DNA of 7,972 nt from CAVTWS01 sp964390555 (GTDB lineage: Bacteria > Actinomycetota > Acidimicrobiia > Acidimicrobiales > SHLQ01): positions 1 to 7,972 of the forward strand of contig CAYMJU010000052.1 of assembly GCA_964390555.1 (NCBI GenBank), given 5' to 3'. A program made the translations under genes and the position numbers. The notes under the pieces were generated by a model that worked only from the letters and a program-made list of their open reading frames with translations, had not been told where the DNA came from and ran no database searches. Numbering within the stretch: position 1 is the first letter of the stretch; every line of letters starts with the position of its first letter. Shown piece by piece: positions 1 to 7,075 of this stretch.

Positions 1-1
1 G

Positions 2-826
2 ACCGCGCGATTCGCCGACAGCGACGCGTCCACGTTCTGCGTCTCGGCCGAATCCATCGCCGCAAGCGGCAATGCTCGAACCCGCGCCGTGATGCCAGTA
101 CACCTGTATGGGCTGGCGCCCGATATCGCTCGCATCTCGGCCGATGCAGATGACCGGGGATGGGCCGTGATCGAAGACGCGGCGCAGGCGCACGGTGCGC
201 GCACGGGCGGCCGACAAGCCGGCAGCTTCGGTATCGGGTGCTTTTCGCTCTACGGCACGAAGAACGTGACAACGGGCGAGGGCGGGGTCATCACACTCGA
301 CGACGACACCCTCGCAGAGCGGATGCGAGTGTTGCGCAACCAGGGCATGCGGCAGCGGTACGACTACGTAGTTCCGGGGCACAACTATCGGATGACCGAC
401 CTCCAGGCCGCCGTCGGCATCCCACAGATGGCCCGCCTGGCCCGGATCAACGCTTCCCGACAGGCCAACGCGGCAGCGCTCAGCTCGGGTCTGGAAGGCG
501 TGCCCGGACTGATCTCGCCGAGCGCACCGTCGGGCTGTGAGCACGTGTGGCACCAGTACACCGTTCGCGTGACAGGTGATGCTCGCCTCACCCGCGACGA
601 GCTGCTCGACGAGCTCCCGCGCCGCGGCGTCGGCTGCGGTGTCTACTACCCGCGGCTGGTTCACGATTACGACTGCTACCGCGATCATCCCAGGGTGATC
701 ATCGACGAGACGCCCGTTGCCGCCCGAGTCACCGAGGAGGTCCTGTCGCTACCGGTACACCCAGCGCTGTCCGCGGCTGACCTCGACCAGATAATCGACA
801 CCGTACGGGACCTCCTCGGTGACTGA
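2..826 (+). CDS. DegT/DnrJ/EryC1/StrS-family PLP sugar aminotransferase, 5' end missing
   Basis: This is the C-terminal 274 residues of a PLP-dependent aminotransferase that transfers an amino group to a keto sugar on a nucleotide carrier in the cytoplasm. The family is usually about 370 residues, so roughly 100 N-terminal residues lie outside the window. The open frame runs in from base 2; the GTG/ATG at 89-94 is internal, because family-like sequence (VSAESIAA, then PVHLYG) reads straight across it. Visible family marks are EDAAQAHGA with the cofactor-contacting Asp (codon 176-178), and YGTKN followed by TGEGG, whose Lys (codon 260-262) should carry PLP. The tail has the usual YYP and LPVHP segments. 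The stop overlaps the next start by 8 bp (GTGACTGA). Pairing with a Gfo/Idh/MocA oxidoreductase suggests a 3-amino sugar route of the WbpB/WbpE or GnnA/GnnB kind. The family is sure; the exact substrate is inferred. Confidence 0.93.
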   Translation, partial: TARFADSDASTFCVSAESIAASGNARTRAVMPVHLYGLAPDIARISADADDRGWAVIEDAAQAHGARTGGRQAGSFGIGCFSLYGTKNVTTGEGGVITLDDDTLAERMRVLRNQGMRQRYDYVVPGHNYRMTDLQAAVGIPQMARLARINASRQANAAALSSGLEGVPGLISPSAPSGCEHVWHQYTVRVTGDARLTRDELLDELPRRGVGCGVYYPRLVHDYDCYRDHPRVIIDETPVAARVTEEVLSLPVHPALSAADLDQIIDTVRDLLGD

Positions 827-1754
827 TATCGCAGTTCTCGGAGCGGGAGTGATGGGGACGAATCACGCCCGCGTCGCTTCGACCATGAGGGAGCTACGTC
901 TCGCTCAGGTCATCGATGCCGATGCGGAGCGTGCTGGCCGGCTTGCAGCGTCGATCGGCGTCGCGGCGGGAACCGCAATCGACGATCTTCTGCCGTCGAT
1001 CGAGGCTGTGATCATCGCATTGCCCAACGAGATGCACGCGCCGGTCGGCGTGCCGTTACTCGAGCGCGGGATCCACGTACTCGTCGAGAAACCCATCGCG
1101 TCGACCCTCGAGGAGGCCGACGCGTTGATCCGGGCGGCGGAGCGGGGGGGTGCAGTCCTCATGGTCGGCCACATCGAACGATTCAACGCAGCGGTGCGCG
1201 AGCTCCCGAACCTTCTCGACGGGCTTCACCATGTCCGCGCAACGCGGATAAGCCCGTATTCGCCGCGGATAGCCGACGGCGTCGTCCTCGACCTCATGAT
1301 CCACGACCTCGACGTCGTGAGCTGGCTCGTAGGTGCTCCGGTCGCCTCGGTGCACGCCATCCGGCGCCGCGATCGTTCACGCACCGAGGATCTGGCTTCG
1401 GCGCTGCTCGAGTTCGAGAACGGTGTGACGGCGGACATCGTCGCGAGCCGACTCGGACAACAAAAGATCCGTGAGATCCAGCTCACCCAGCGCGACACGT
1501 TCGTCGTGGCGGACCTCATCCGCCAGGATGTGACCCTGCACCGGGTGCAACACTCCGAGTTCCTCGAGGAGCACGGGATGCGCTACCGCCAGAGCGGGGT
1601 CATCGAGATCCCGTTCCTCGACCGTCGCGGAGAACCGCTCCAGGCCGAGTTGACCGAGTTCGCCCGCGCCATCAACGAACATGACGTGCCACTGGTCACG
1701 GGTGCTGACGGCCGGCGGGCTCTCGAGCTCGTCGCGCGAGTGCTGGAGGCGTAA
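819..1754 (+). CDS. Gfo/Idh/MocA-family NAD(P)-dependent sugar oxidoreductase
   Basis: A 311-residue cytoplasmic oxidoreductase of normal family length. The N-terminal Rossmann fold has GAGVMG at residues 8-13, and the family's EKP signature is at 90-92, where Lys is expected at the catalytic site. VGHIERFNAA follows at about 116-125, and a D-x3-H-D-x-D stretch (158-165) supplies the usual active-site His/Asp. The VGHIERFN form resembles UDP-sugar 3-dehydrogenases (WlbA/WbpB, GnnA and archaeal UDP-GlcNAc 3-dehydrogenase types, from memory). With the aminotransferase just upstream, a likely job is oxidising C3 of a UDP-sugar before transamination; the substrate is inferred. The start is GTG at 819, inside the preceding gene's end, with no clear Shine-Dalgarno sequence, so translational coupling is likely. 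A G7 run (1144-1150) lies in the gene but the frame stays open. Confidence 0.92.
   Translation: MTDIAVLGAGVMGTNHARVASTMRELRLAQVIDADAERAGRLAASIGVAAGTAIDDLLPSIEAVIIALPNEMHAPVGVPLLERGIHVLVEKPIASTLEEADALIRAAERGGAVLMVGHIERFNAAVRELPNLLDGLHHVRATRISPYSPRIADGVVLDLMIHDLDVVSWLVGAPVASVHAIRRRDRSRTEDLASALLEFENGVTADIVASRLGQQKIREIQLTQRDTFVVADLIRQDVTLHRVQHSEFLEEHGMRYRQSGVIEIPFLDRRGEPLQAELTEFARAINEHDVPLVTGADGRRALELVARVLEA
1745..1749 (+). promoter_or_regulatory. Ribosome binding site GGAGG
   Basis: GGAGG lies inside the last codons of the oxidoreductase gene, 8 nt before the GTG at 1758. It fixes that GTG as the start of the downstream glycosyltransferase and is the best Shine-Dalgarno match in the window. Confidence 0.75.
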
Positions 1755-1757
1755 GTC

Positions 1758-2741
1758 GTGTATCGCGGGCGAGTCATCGCCGCAGTTGTCCCGGCCTATA
1801 AGGAGGAGCGCCACATCGCGCAGGTCATCGATACGATGCCCGACTCGGTCGATCACATCATCGTCGTCGATGACTGCAGCCCTGACGCCACATCCGAGCG
1901 GGCGGCTGCGACACAGAACCAACGGCTCACGCTCATCCGCCACGAAGAGAACCAGGGCGTCGGTGGCGCGATCCTCACCGGACACGCAAAGGCTCTCGAG
2001 TTGGGCGCCGACATCGACGTGGTGTTCGCAGGTGACGGGCAAATGGACCCCGCGTACCTGCCTAGTCTCCTTGACCCGATCGTCGATAAGGGTTACGGCT
2101 TCACCAAGGCGAACCGCTTCTACTCGATGTCATCGTTCAAGGGCATGCCGAGACATCGGGTCGTAGGTAACGTGATCCTTTCGTTCCTCACGAAGCTCGC
2201 GAGCGGCTACTGGCACCTGTTCGACCCGCAGAACGGCTATACGGCCATTACCGCCGACACCTTGAGGCGACTCGACTTCGATCGAATCGCCAGGCGGTAC
2301 GAGTTCGAGAACGATCTCTTGATCAACCTCAACATCCTCGACGTGCGAGCTCTTGACGTACCGATACCTGCCTACTACGCGTTCGAGACTTCGACGATCC
2401 GCCTGGGCAAGGTCGTTCCCGCGATATCGAGATTGTTGTTCAGGAGCTTCTTCAAGCGACTCGTCTGGAAACATGTCCTCCGATCGTTCTCTCCGGTCGC
2501 CCTCTTCTTCTTCTGCGGAATGGGCTTGCTGGTTTGGAGCGCGGTGTTCGGCGCGTGGGTCATCGCTCAGACCCTCGGCGACGACGCCGCCTCCACCGGC
2601 ACGGTCCTCCTCGCCGTCGCTCCGTTCCTGATCGGCGTCCAACTCGTCTTGACGGCGCTCACCTTGGACATCCAGGACTCGCGCGCCCTAACGTCGCCCG
2701 GCGACGCGCCCACGACACCGGTCCGTACCGAGACCCCGTAG
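1758..2741 (+). CDS. Glycosyltransferase family 2, DPM1-like, with two C-terminal membrane helices
   Basis: A 327-residue GT-A glycosyltransferase with its catalytic domain first and a membrane anchor at the end. Motifs in order are VVPAYKEE (10-17), VVDDCSPD (36-43), AGDGQMDP (91-98) and DPQNGYTAI (156-164). Two hydrophobic segments (about 246-272 and 279-303) should place it at the inner face of the cytoplasmic membrane, followed by a short Thr/Pro-rich tail. The metal-binding region reads AGD where classical DPM-type enzymes read DxD; I recall this being common in a bacterial subfamily, so it is probably not a defect. It likely transfers a sugar from a nucleotide donor to polyprenyl phosphate or a lipid-linked glycan; donor and acceptor cannot be read from sequence. 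The GTG start is 3 nt after the previous stop and is supported by GGAGG. Confidence 0.92.
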   Translation: MYRGRVIAAVVPAYKEERHIAQVIDTMPDSVDHIIVVDDCSPDATSERAAATQNQRLTLIRHEENQGVGGAILTGHAKALELGADIDVVFAGDGQMDPAYLPSLLDPIVDKGYGFTKANRFYSMSSFKGMPRHRVVGNVILSFLTKLASGYWHLFDPQNGYTAITADTLRRLDFDRIARRYEFENDLLINLNILDVRALDVPIPAYYAFETSTIRLGKVVPAISRLLFRSFFKRLVWKHVLRSFSPVALFFFCGMGLLVWSAVFGAWVIAQTLGDDAASTGTVLLAVAPFLIGVQLVLTALTLDIQDSRALTSPGDAPTTPVRTETP

Positions 2742-2783
2742 TCGGACCTCCGTCGGGTTCGCGGCGGACAGCACGGGCTCGGG

Positions 2784-2789
2784 TATCAT
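2784..2789 (+). promoter_or_regulatory. Possible -10 element (TATCAT) for a near-leaderless transcript
   Basis: TATCAT fits the actinobacterial TAnnnT -10 pattern and ends 9 nt before the ATG at 2799, so initiation near 2796 would give an almost leaderless mRNA. It lies in the only gap over 25 bp in the + strand run, and no Shine-Dalgarno sequence precedes this ATG. No convincing -35 is visible 16-18 nt upstream, so the call is weak. Confidence 0.3.
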
Positions 2790-2801
2790 GGCGGCGCCAT
2801 G
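2787..2801 (+). promoter_or_regulatory. Small hairpin covering a start codon
   Basis: CATGGC (2787-2792) and GCCATG (2796-2801) are exact inverted repeats around a GGC loop. The 3' arm contains the ATG (2799-2801) of the second glycosyltransferase. On a readthrough mRNA the start codon would be paired, while a transcript starting near 2796 would lack the 5' arm. The structure is seen directly; a regulatory role is inferred. Confidence 0.35.
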
Positions 2802-3830
2802 GTCGGGGTCAGTAGTGACGCATCACCGCGCGACCCGATCGAGACCGTGACCCTCGACCTGGTCGTGCCCGTCTACAACGAGATCGAATGTCTCGATGAG
2901 CTGATCCGTCGTTTGGCCGAGCTCCGTACCTCGACTGACGAGACAGGGATTCGGCTTCGAGCGATCCTGGTCGACGACGGCAGCACCGATGGTTCCGAGC
3001 TGCGAGTCAATGAGATCGCCGAGCGCGAGGACTGGGTGATCGCCCTGCGGCTGGCGCGAAACTTCGGTCATCAAGCCGCCGTGACCGCCGGGATCGACGC
3101 GTCTGCTGCCGACTACGTCGCGGTGATCGACGCCGACCTCCAAGACCCACCCGAGCTCCTTCCGGCGATGCTGCACCAGCTCCGCACCGAGGAGCTCCAC
3201 GTCGTCTACGGCACTCGTTCCAACAGGCCCGGCGACTCGTGGTTCAAGAAGGCCACCGCGAATGGTTTCTACCGAGGGTTGCGGTCCGCCTCGGGCCTTG
3301 ACGTTCCGATCGACACCGGCGACTTCCGCGTGATGGACCGCTCTGTCGTCGAAGCGCTGCGAAGGTTGCCTGAACACCACCGCATGATGCGGGCGCTGAT
3401 CCCCTGGTTGGGCTATCGCTCGGGTGGCTTCACCTATACGCGCGACGAACGTTTCGCGGGCCAGACGAAGTATCCGCTGCGAAAGATGATCGTCCTCGCA
3501 AGCCACGCGGTGTTCTCGTTCTCGACCTTCCCGGTTCGTCTCGTGCAATCGCTGGGGCTACTCCTCAGCGCGCTCGGCGGGCTCGGTCTGCTCGCGTGCG
3601 GACTACTCGAGATCCTCGACGGAGGGATCGTCGGCCTAGGAGCGTGGTTGCTCGCCGGTATGGTGGTCCAGTCTGGAGTTCTACTGGTCGCCATCGGCCT
3701 CGTCGGTGGGTACGTGTTCCGGATTCAGGACGAGGTCAAGGGCCGGCCTCTATACGTCCTCGACCACGGGTCGATAGGTGATCGCCGACCCATGACTCAA
3801 CGAGTTGAGAGGGCCGACAGTGACCACTGA
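2799..3830 (+). CDS. Glycosyltransferase family 2, GtrB/ArnC-like polyprenyl-phosphate type, with two membrane helices
   Basis: A 343-residue enzyme built like bactoprenol-phosphate glycosyltransferases (GtrB/YfdH, ArnC). Motifs are VVPVYNE (22-28), LVDDGSTDGS (57-66), RNFGHQAA (87-94), IDADLQDPPE (110-119, with an intact DxD), DTGDFRVM (172-179) and GQTKYPLRKM (221-230). Two membrane helices follow (about 249-271 and 279-306), then the family's closing GRIxxEVKGRPLY-like segment, here FRIQDEVKGRPLY. The family moves a sugar from a nucleotide donor onto undecaprenyl phosphate on the inner leaflet; the sugar here is unknown. The gene follows a 57 bp gap, so it may open its own transcript. ATG at 2799 is the only sensible start, although no Shine-Dalgarno sequence is visible. 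It belongs to a different subfamily from the preceding glycosyltransferase, so the two are unlikely to be redundant. Confidence 0.93.
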   Translation: MVGVSSDASPRDPIETVTLDLVVPVYNEIECLDELIRRLAELRTSTDETGIRLRAILVDDGSTDGSELRVNEIAEREDWVIALRLARNFGHQAAVTAGIDASAADYVAVIDADLQDPPELLPAMLHQLRTEELHVVYGTRSNRPGDSWFKKATANGFYRGLRSASGLDVPIDTGDFRVMDRSVVEALRRLPEHHRMMRALIPWLGYRSGGFTYTRDERFAGQTKYPLRKMIVLASHAVFSFSTFPVRLVQSLGLLLSALGGLGLLACGLLEILDGGIVGLGAWLLAGMVVQSGVLLVAIGLVGGYVFRIQDEVKGRPLYVLDHGSIGDRRPMTQRVERADSDH

Positions 3831-3852
3831 AGGTGAAGAGGGAGTCGCGGCG

Positions 3853-4650
3853 ATGTCGGTCGAGGCCCGCGAGGCGCTTCACCACGACGAGTGGGCCGAG
3901 TCGATCGATGCCGAATCGGTCGACATCGACGGCACCTGGGCGGGAATCGGATGCCCCGAAGTTCGTTGGATTGCCGACCAGCTCGGCGACCTGCGTGGGC
4001 AGCGGGTTCTCGACCTCGGCTCCGGTCTCGGTGAGGGAGCGGTCTGGTTCGCCATGCAAGGCGCCGAGGTCACGGCCCTCGACATCTCGCCGGGCATGCT
4101 CGAGGTAGTGAGCCGCGTCGCCGCCCGGCACGGTGTGAGCGTGTCGACCATTGTCGGTTCGGCCACCGACCTGTCGCAGTTCGCCGACGCGTCGTTCGAC
4201 ATCGTGTACGGCGCGAACATGTTGCACCACGTGGACATCCCGGCGTGCCTCGACGAGGTGCGCCGCGTGCTGCGTACGGGTGGCCGCGCCGCGTTCTGGG
4301 ACCCCGTCAAGTACAACCCCGCCATCGAGATCTACCGTCGCCTCGCCGGTGGCATGCGGACCGACGACGAGCACCCATTGCGCCGCACCGATCTCGCCGC
4401 CATGCGCGATCGATTCGCGACCGTCAAGACCCGAGGGTTCTGGCTCACGGCCCTGATCCTCTTTGCCCGCTTCTTCCTCGTCGACCGCATCCATCCGTCC
4501 GCCGACCGGTACTGGAAGCTCGTCATCGAACGCCAGGACAAGCACCGGCGATTCCTCACCGCGGCGCACGGTGTCGACCGGCGTATCCTCGCCGTGGTAC
4601 CACCACTGCGCTGGATGTGCTGGAACATGGCCGTCATCTGTACCCGCTGA
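3853..4650 (+). CDS. Class I SAM-dependent methyltransferase
   Basis: With the ATG at 3853 this is a 265-residue methyltransferase. The SAM-binding glycine loop is DLGSGLGEG (54-62), the ribose-contacting Asp is in ALDIS (D77), and post-motifs include DIVYGANMLHHV (116-127) and the VRRVLRTGG strand (138-146). The C-terminal third carries a hydrophobic patch (about 197-210, LTALILFARFFLV), which could be membrane-associated and could suit a lipid or lipid-linked substrate; this is inference. Start choice is uncertain. ATG 3853 has GAGGGAG 8 nt upstream, but GTG 3820, overlapping the previous stop by 11 bp and preceded by GAGAGGG, would add 11 residues. The coupled GTG style seen at 819 makes the second option reasonable. 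O-, N- and C-methylation cannot be told apart from the sequence. Confidence 0.88.
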   Translation: MSVEAREALHHDEWAESIDAESVDIDGTWAGIGCPEVRWIADQLGDLRGQRVLDLGSGLGEGAVWFAMQGAEVTALDISPGMLEVVSRVAARHGVSVSTIVGSATDLSQFADASFDIVYGANMLHHVDIPACLDEVRRVLRTGGRAAFWDPVKYNPAIEIYRRLAGGMRTDDEHPLRRTDLAAMRDRFATVKTRGFWLTALILFARFFLVDRIHPSADRYWKLVIERQDKHRRFLTAAHGVDRRILAVVPPLRWMCWNMAVICTR

Positions 4651-4653
4651 CAC

Positions 4654-4658
4654 GAGGA
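4654..4658 (+). promoter_or_regulatory. Ribosome binding site GAGGA
   Basis: GAGGA in the 14 bp between the methyltransferase stop and the ATG at 4665, with 6 nt spacing. It decides the radical SAM start at 4665, although the same frame stays open about 420 bases further upstream through the methyltransferase gene. Confidence 0.65.
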
Positions 4659-4664
4659 ATCCCC

Positions 4665-5849
4665 ATGTCGAACTTTTTCGAGGGTGGGATCAAGCCACTG
4701 GCATCGTCGGTCCTCATGCGCGAGAACCCGCTGTATGTCCAGTACTACGTCACGGCTCGCTGCAACCTGCGATGCGTCCAGTGCAACGTTATCTACGCCA
4801 ACGGCGATCAGGAGGAATGCACCACCGCGCAGGCCGGCCACATCGCCGAGAACCTCGCCGCCATAGGAACGTCGATCGTGCTGCTGACCGGCGGCGAGCC
4901 GTTCATCCGCAAGGACCTTGCCGAGATCGCCGGGGGATTCATCGCCAACGGTGTGCACCCGCGACTCCAGACCAACGGCCTCGCCACCAACGCCGAGCTC
5001 GACAAGATGGCCGAGATAGGCGCGCACGACATCTCGATCTCGCTCGATTCGCTCATCCCCGCGCTTCAGGATCAGATCAACGGCGGCTACGACGACTCGT
5101 GGACGGTCGCCCTTGACAAGGTCGCACACATCAACTCGTGCTTTCCCGCGGACTCGTTCTGCGCGTTCGGCTGCGTCCTGGCGCCGACCAACATCGACGA
5201 GATCGTGCCGCTGATCCATTTCGCGACCGCGATCGGGTGGTGGGTGTCGCTGGTGCCGGCGCACCAATCGGATCCGCACCGGCCGCGCAGCTTCAGCACG
5301 TTCGACCCGGCGCTCGTCTTCGATCCCGCCGACTACGGCCGAGTGCGCGCCGTGCTCGACGAGGTCCGCGAGCTGAAGCGGCGAGGGTTCAACCTCTACG
5401 ACTCCGACGAGTATCTCGACGACATCTACCGTTATGTGACGAACGACCCGATCAGGTGGCGTCGACGCAACGACGACCTCTGCGATAGCCCGAACCTGTA
5501 TTTCGCCGTGCAACCCAACGGCGAGATGGCCGTGTGCTGCGACTATCGCCTGGGCACGTCGTACCCCGTCTACGATCCGGGCTTCCCCGAGTGGTACCGC
5601 TCTCGCGAGATGTGGCCCGAGGCGCGGGCGGTCGCCAAGGCCTGCTCGGGCTGCATGTACGGCAGCTTCCCCGAGATCACGATCTCAGCGCGCTACTTCC
5701 GCCCGATGTTCGAGCGAGCCCGCCTGTTCCTCCGGGGCGGCCCGTCCCGCAAGTTGGTTCCGCATACCACCGCCGAGCTCGTCGATCTCGCGGCGACCAT
5801 CCGCCGAGACATCGGCCCCCCGCTCGCCACCGGTGCTCGGCGACCGTGA
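4665..5849 (+). CDS. Radical SAM protein with a cysteine-rich, SPASM-like C-terminal region
   Basis: A 394-residue enzyme expected to cleave S-adenosylmethionine with a [4Fe-4S] cluster and start radical chemistry. The cluster motif CNLRCVQC gives C33, C37 and C40 (CxxxCxxC), and GGEP (76-79) is the SAM-contacting signature. LQTNG (101-105) and SISLDS (124-129) follow the usual barrel order. A second cysteine set (C273, C291, C292, C327, C330, the last pair as CSGC) follows a segment, AVQPNGEMAVCC, typical of SPASM/twitch regions that bind an auxiliary cluster. SPASM enzymes often modify peptides, but others act on sugars, and no precursor-like small ORF is visible here. Among glycan genes, a sugar, lipid or aglycone substrate is as likely. 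Its stop overlaps the next start by 4 bp (GTGA). The fold is confident; the reaction is unknown. Confidence 0.92.
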   Translation: MSNFFEGGIKPLASSVLMRENPLYVQYYVTARCNLRCVQCNVIYANGDQEECTTAQAGHIAENLAAIGTSIVLLTGGEPFIRKDLAEIAGGFIANGVHPRLQTNGLATNAELDKMAEIGAHDISISLDSLIPALQDQINGGYDDSWTVALDKVAHINSCFPADSFCAFGCVLAPTNIDEIVPLIHFATAIGWWVSLVPAHQSDPHRPRSFSTFDPALVFDPADYGRVRAVLDEVRELKRRGFNLYDSDEYLDDIYRYVTNDPIRWRRRNDDLCDSPNLYFAVQPNGEMAVCCDYRLGTSYPVYDPGFPEWYRSREMWPEARAVAKACSGCMYGSFPEITISARYFRPMFERARLFLRGGPSRKLVPHTTAELVDLAATIRRDIGPPLATGARRP

Positions 5850-7072
5850 AAGATCGCACCCTTTATCACCTCTTGATGACGTCCGCTCGTTCGGCCCAAC
5901 ACATCGTCGATGCGGCGACCGCCGACCGCATCGAGGCGATCTCGCGAACGCTCGTCGTCGAGCGAGCGGCCCGGCAGCCCTATCACGTGAGCTGGACCGA
6001 TACCGACGGCGGCCGCGCGATCGAAATCGACTCCGCTCGTTTCGAGTTCCACCTGCGCGGCGACGTGCCGTCGCTCGTCGCCAAACGGCGACCGAACCTC
6101 GACCTGCGCCAGAGCAACTGGGCCGAAGCCCACCGAGTCTGGGGAGAGGTGATCGGTGACGATCGGCTCCGCCACATCGAGGTCACGCCGAGCCGCACGC
6201 TGCCGACACCCACTCGGGCGGCGCTGGCGCCCAGCCTCGCCGGCCTCCCGCCGGCCCTGCTCGCCGCGGCTGGCGCCCTGCTCGCAATCCGAGGCGATCC
6301 CCCGCGGTCGGCGCTGGCGATCCTGTTCGGAGCCGTCGCGGCCCTCGTCGGCCACCGGCTTCGAGAGGCGCCGTTGCTCACGGCGGTCGCAGTGGTCGCG
6401 GGAGCAGGACTCGGCTATGTCGTGACCCTCGGTTCCGATGTCGGAGTAGAAGCCCTGCGCGCCGTCACCGGTGGGGTCGCGCTGCTTGTGGCAGTCGCCG
6501 AGCTCGCACCGACCCGGCACGATCGACGGCTCGGGGTGGCGAGGGTCGCTCTGGCCGCCGTCGCGAGCGCCGCGGCTCTCTCGATTGCTCCGCCCGTGTT
6601 CACAGCCGTCGCGTTGGGTCTGGTCGCCGCCGACATCGTCGCGCTGGTCGTGCGCGGCGAGCGGGCGCGCCTAGCGCAGTATGGCGCCACCGTCGTCGCG
6701 GTGACCGTCGCCGGGACCATTCTCCGAGCCACCTTCGACGAGCGCCCGAGCCTGCCGGGCGGAGCCGATTCGGCGGCAACCCTGTGGGCATGGCTGCTGG
6801 GCACGGTCGTCGTGATCGCCGCCCTTCGCGGGGCGACCGAGGGCGTCCGGGATCGCCTGGCCGGGTCTGCCGCCCCGGCGGCGGCGGGCATCGTCGGTCT
6901 CATCGAGCACGGTGCCGGCGCACCAATCCTCGCCATGCTCGCCACCATCTTGGTCGCACTCCTGCTTCGCGCGGCGCCGATCTGGTTTCCGCACGACCGA
7001 GTGGTGCCGCGGCCTCCGCCCCCACCGCTTCGCCCGGCCGCGATTTCCGTGTCGATCCGCCCCCGCGGCTAG
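5846..7072 (+). CDS. Unrecognised membrane protein: soluble N-terminal domain plus 8-10 helices
   Basis: I do not recognise this 408-residue protein. Residues 1 to about 120 are soluble-looking and charged, rich in Arg, Asp and Glu, with aromatic spots such as YHVSW (46-50) and FEFHLRG (66-72). From about 127 to 377 the chain is Ala/Val/Leu-rich with some 8-10 predicted helices (by eye about 127-148, 154-169, 176-194, 203-221, 231-247, 250-269, 278-295, 312-328, 358-377). The tail has a polyproline patch, PRPPPPPLRP (388-397). No signal peptide precedes the soluble domain, so it is probably cytoplasmic. The GTG start in a GTGA overlap with the radical SAM stop implies coupled translation and a shared role. 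ATG 5876 is an alternative start, but it lacks a Shine-Dalgarno sequence. It could be a transporter, flippase or membrane enzyme; no motif decides. The gene is clearly richer in GC than the glycosyltransferases. Confidence 0.78.
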   Translation: MKDRTLYHLLMTSARSAQHIVDAATADRIEAISRTLVVERAARQPYHVSWTDTDGGRAIEIDSARFEFHLRGDVPSLVAKRRPNLDLRQSNWAEAHRVWGEVIGDDRLRHIEVTPSRTLPTPTRAALAPSLAGLPPALLAAAGALLAIRGDPPRSALAILFGAVAALVGHRLREAPLLTAVAVVAGAGLGYVVTLGSDVGVEALRAVTGGVALLVAVAELAPTRHDRRLGVARVALAAVASAAALSIAPPVFTAVALGLVAADIVALVVRGERARLAQYGATVVAVTVAGTILRATFDERPSLPGGADSAATLWAWLLGTVVVIAALRGATEGVRDRLAGSAAPAAAGIVGLIEHGAGAPILAMLATILVALLLRAAPIWFPHDRVVPRPPPPPLRPAAISVSIRPRG

Positions 7073-7075
7073 ACG

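Noticed and set aside
89..94. GTG/ATG pair as the start of the aminotransferase
   Set aside because: Family-like sequence continues in frame to the left edge, no Shine-Dalgarno sequence precedes it, and starting here would remove part of the conserved fold.
1144..1150. Run of seven G as a phase-variation or sequencing-error site
   Set aside because: The oxidoreductase frame stays intact and well-matched to its family on both sides, and seven G is not exceptional at this GC content.
4245..4664. Upstream extension of the radical SAM frame through the methyltransferase gene
   Set aside because: The methyltransferase motifs occupy another frame here. The ATG at 4665 has a well-spaced GAGGA, and the N-terminus then fits the family.
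4332..5513. Long - strand ORF of 393 codons opposite the methyltransferase and radical SAM genes
   Set aside because: It lies antisense to genes with clear catalytic motifs, its translation is rich in Arg/Val/Asp without any family pattern, and such open frames are common opposite high-GC genes.
5534..5845. Upstream extension of the membrane-protein frame into the radical SAM gene
   Set aside because: This stretch is Arg/Pro-rich shadow sequence of the cysteine-rich radical SAM C-terminus. The GTG in the GTGA overlap at 5846 is the natural start.
5693..6520. - strand ORF of 275 codons opposite the radical SAM end and the membrane protein
   Set aside because: The + strand reading gives a conserved cysteine motif and regular hydrophobic helices; the - strand reading gives Arg/Gly-rich sequence with no recognisable domain.
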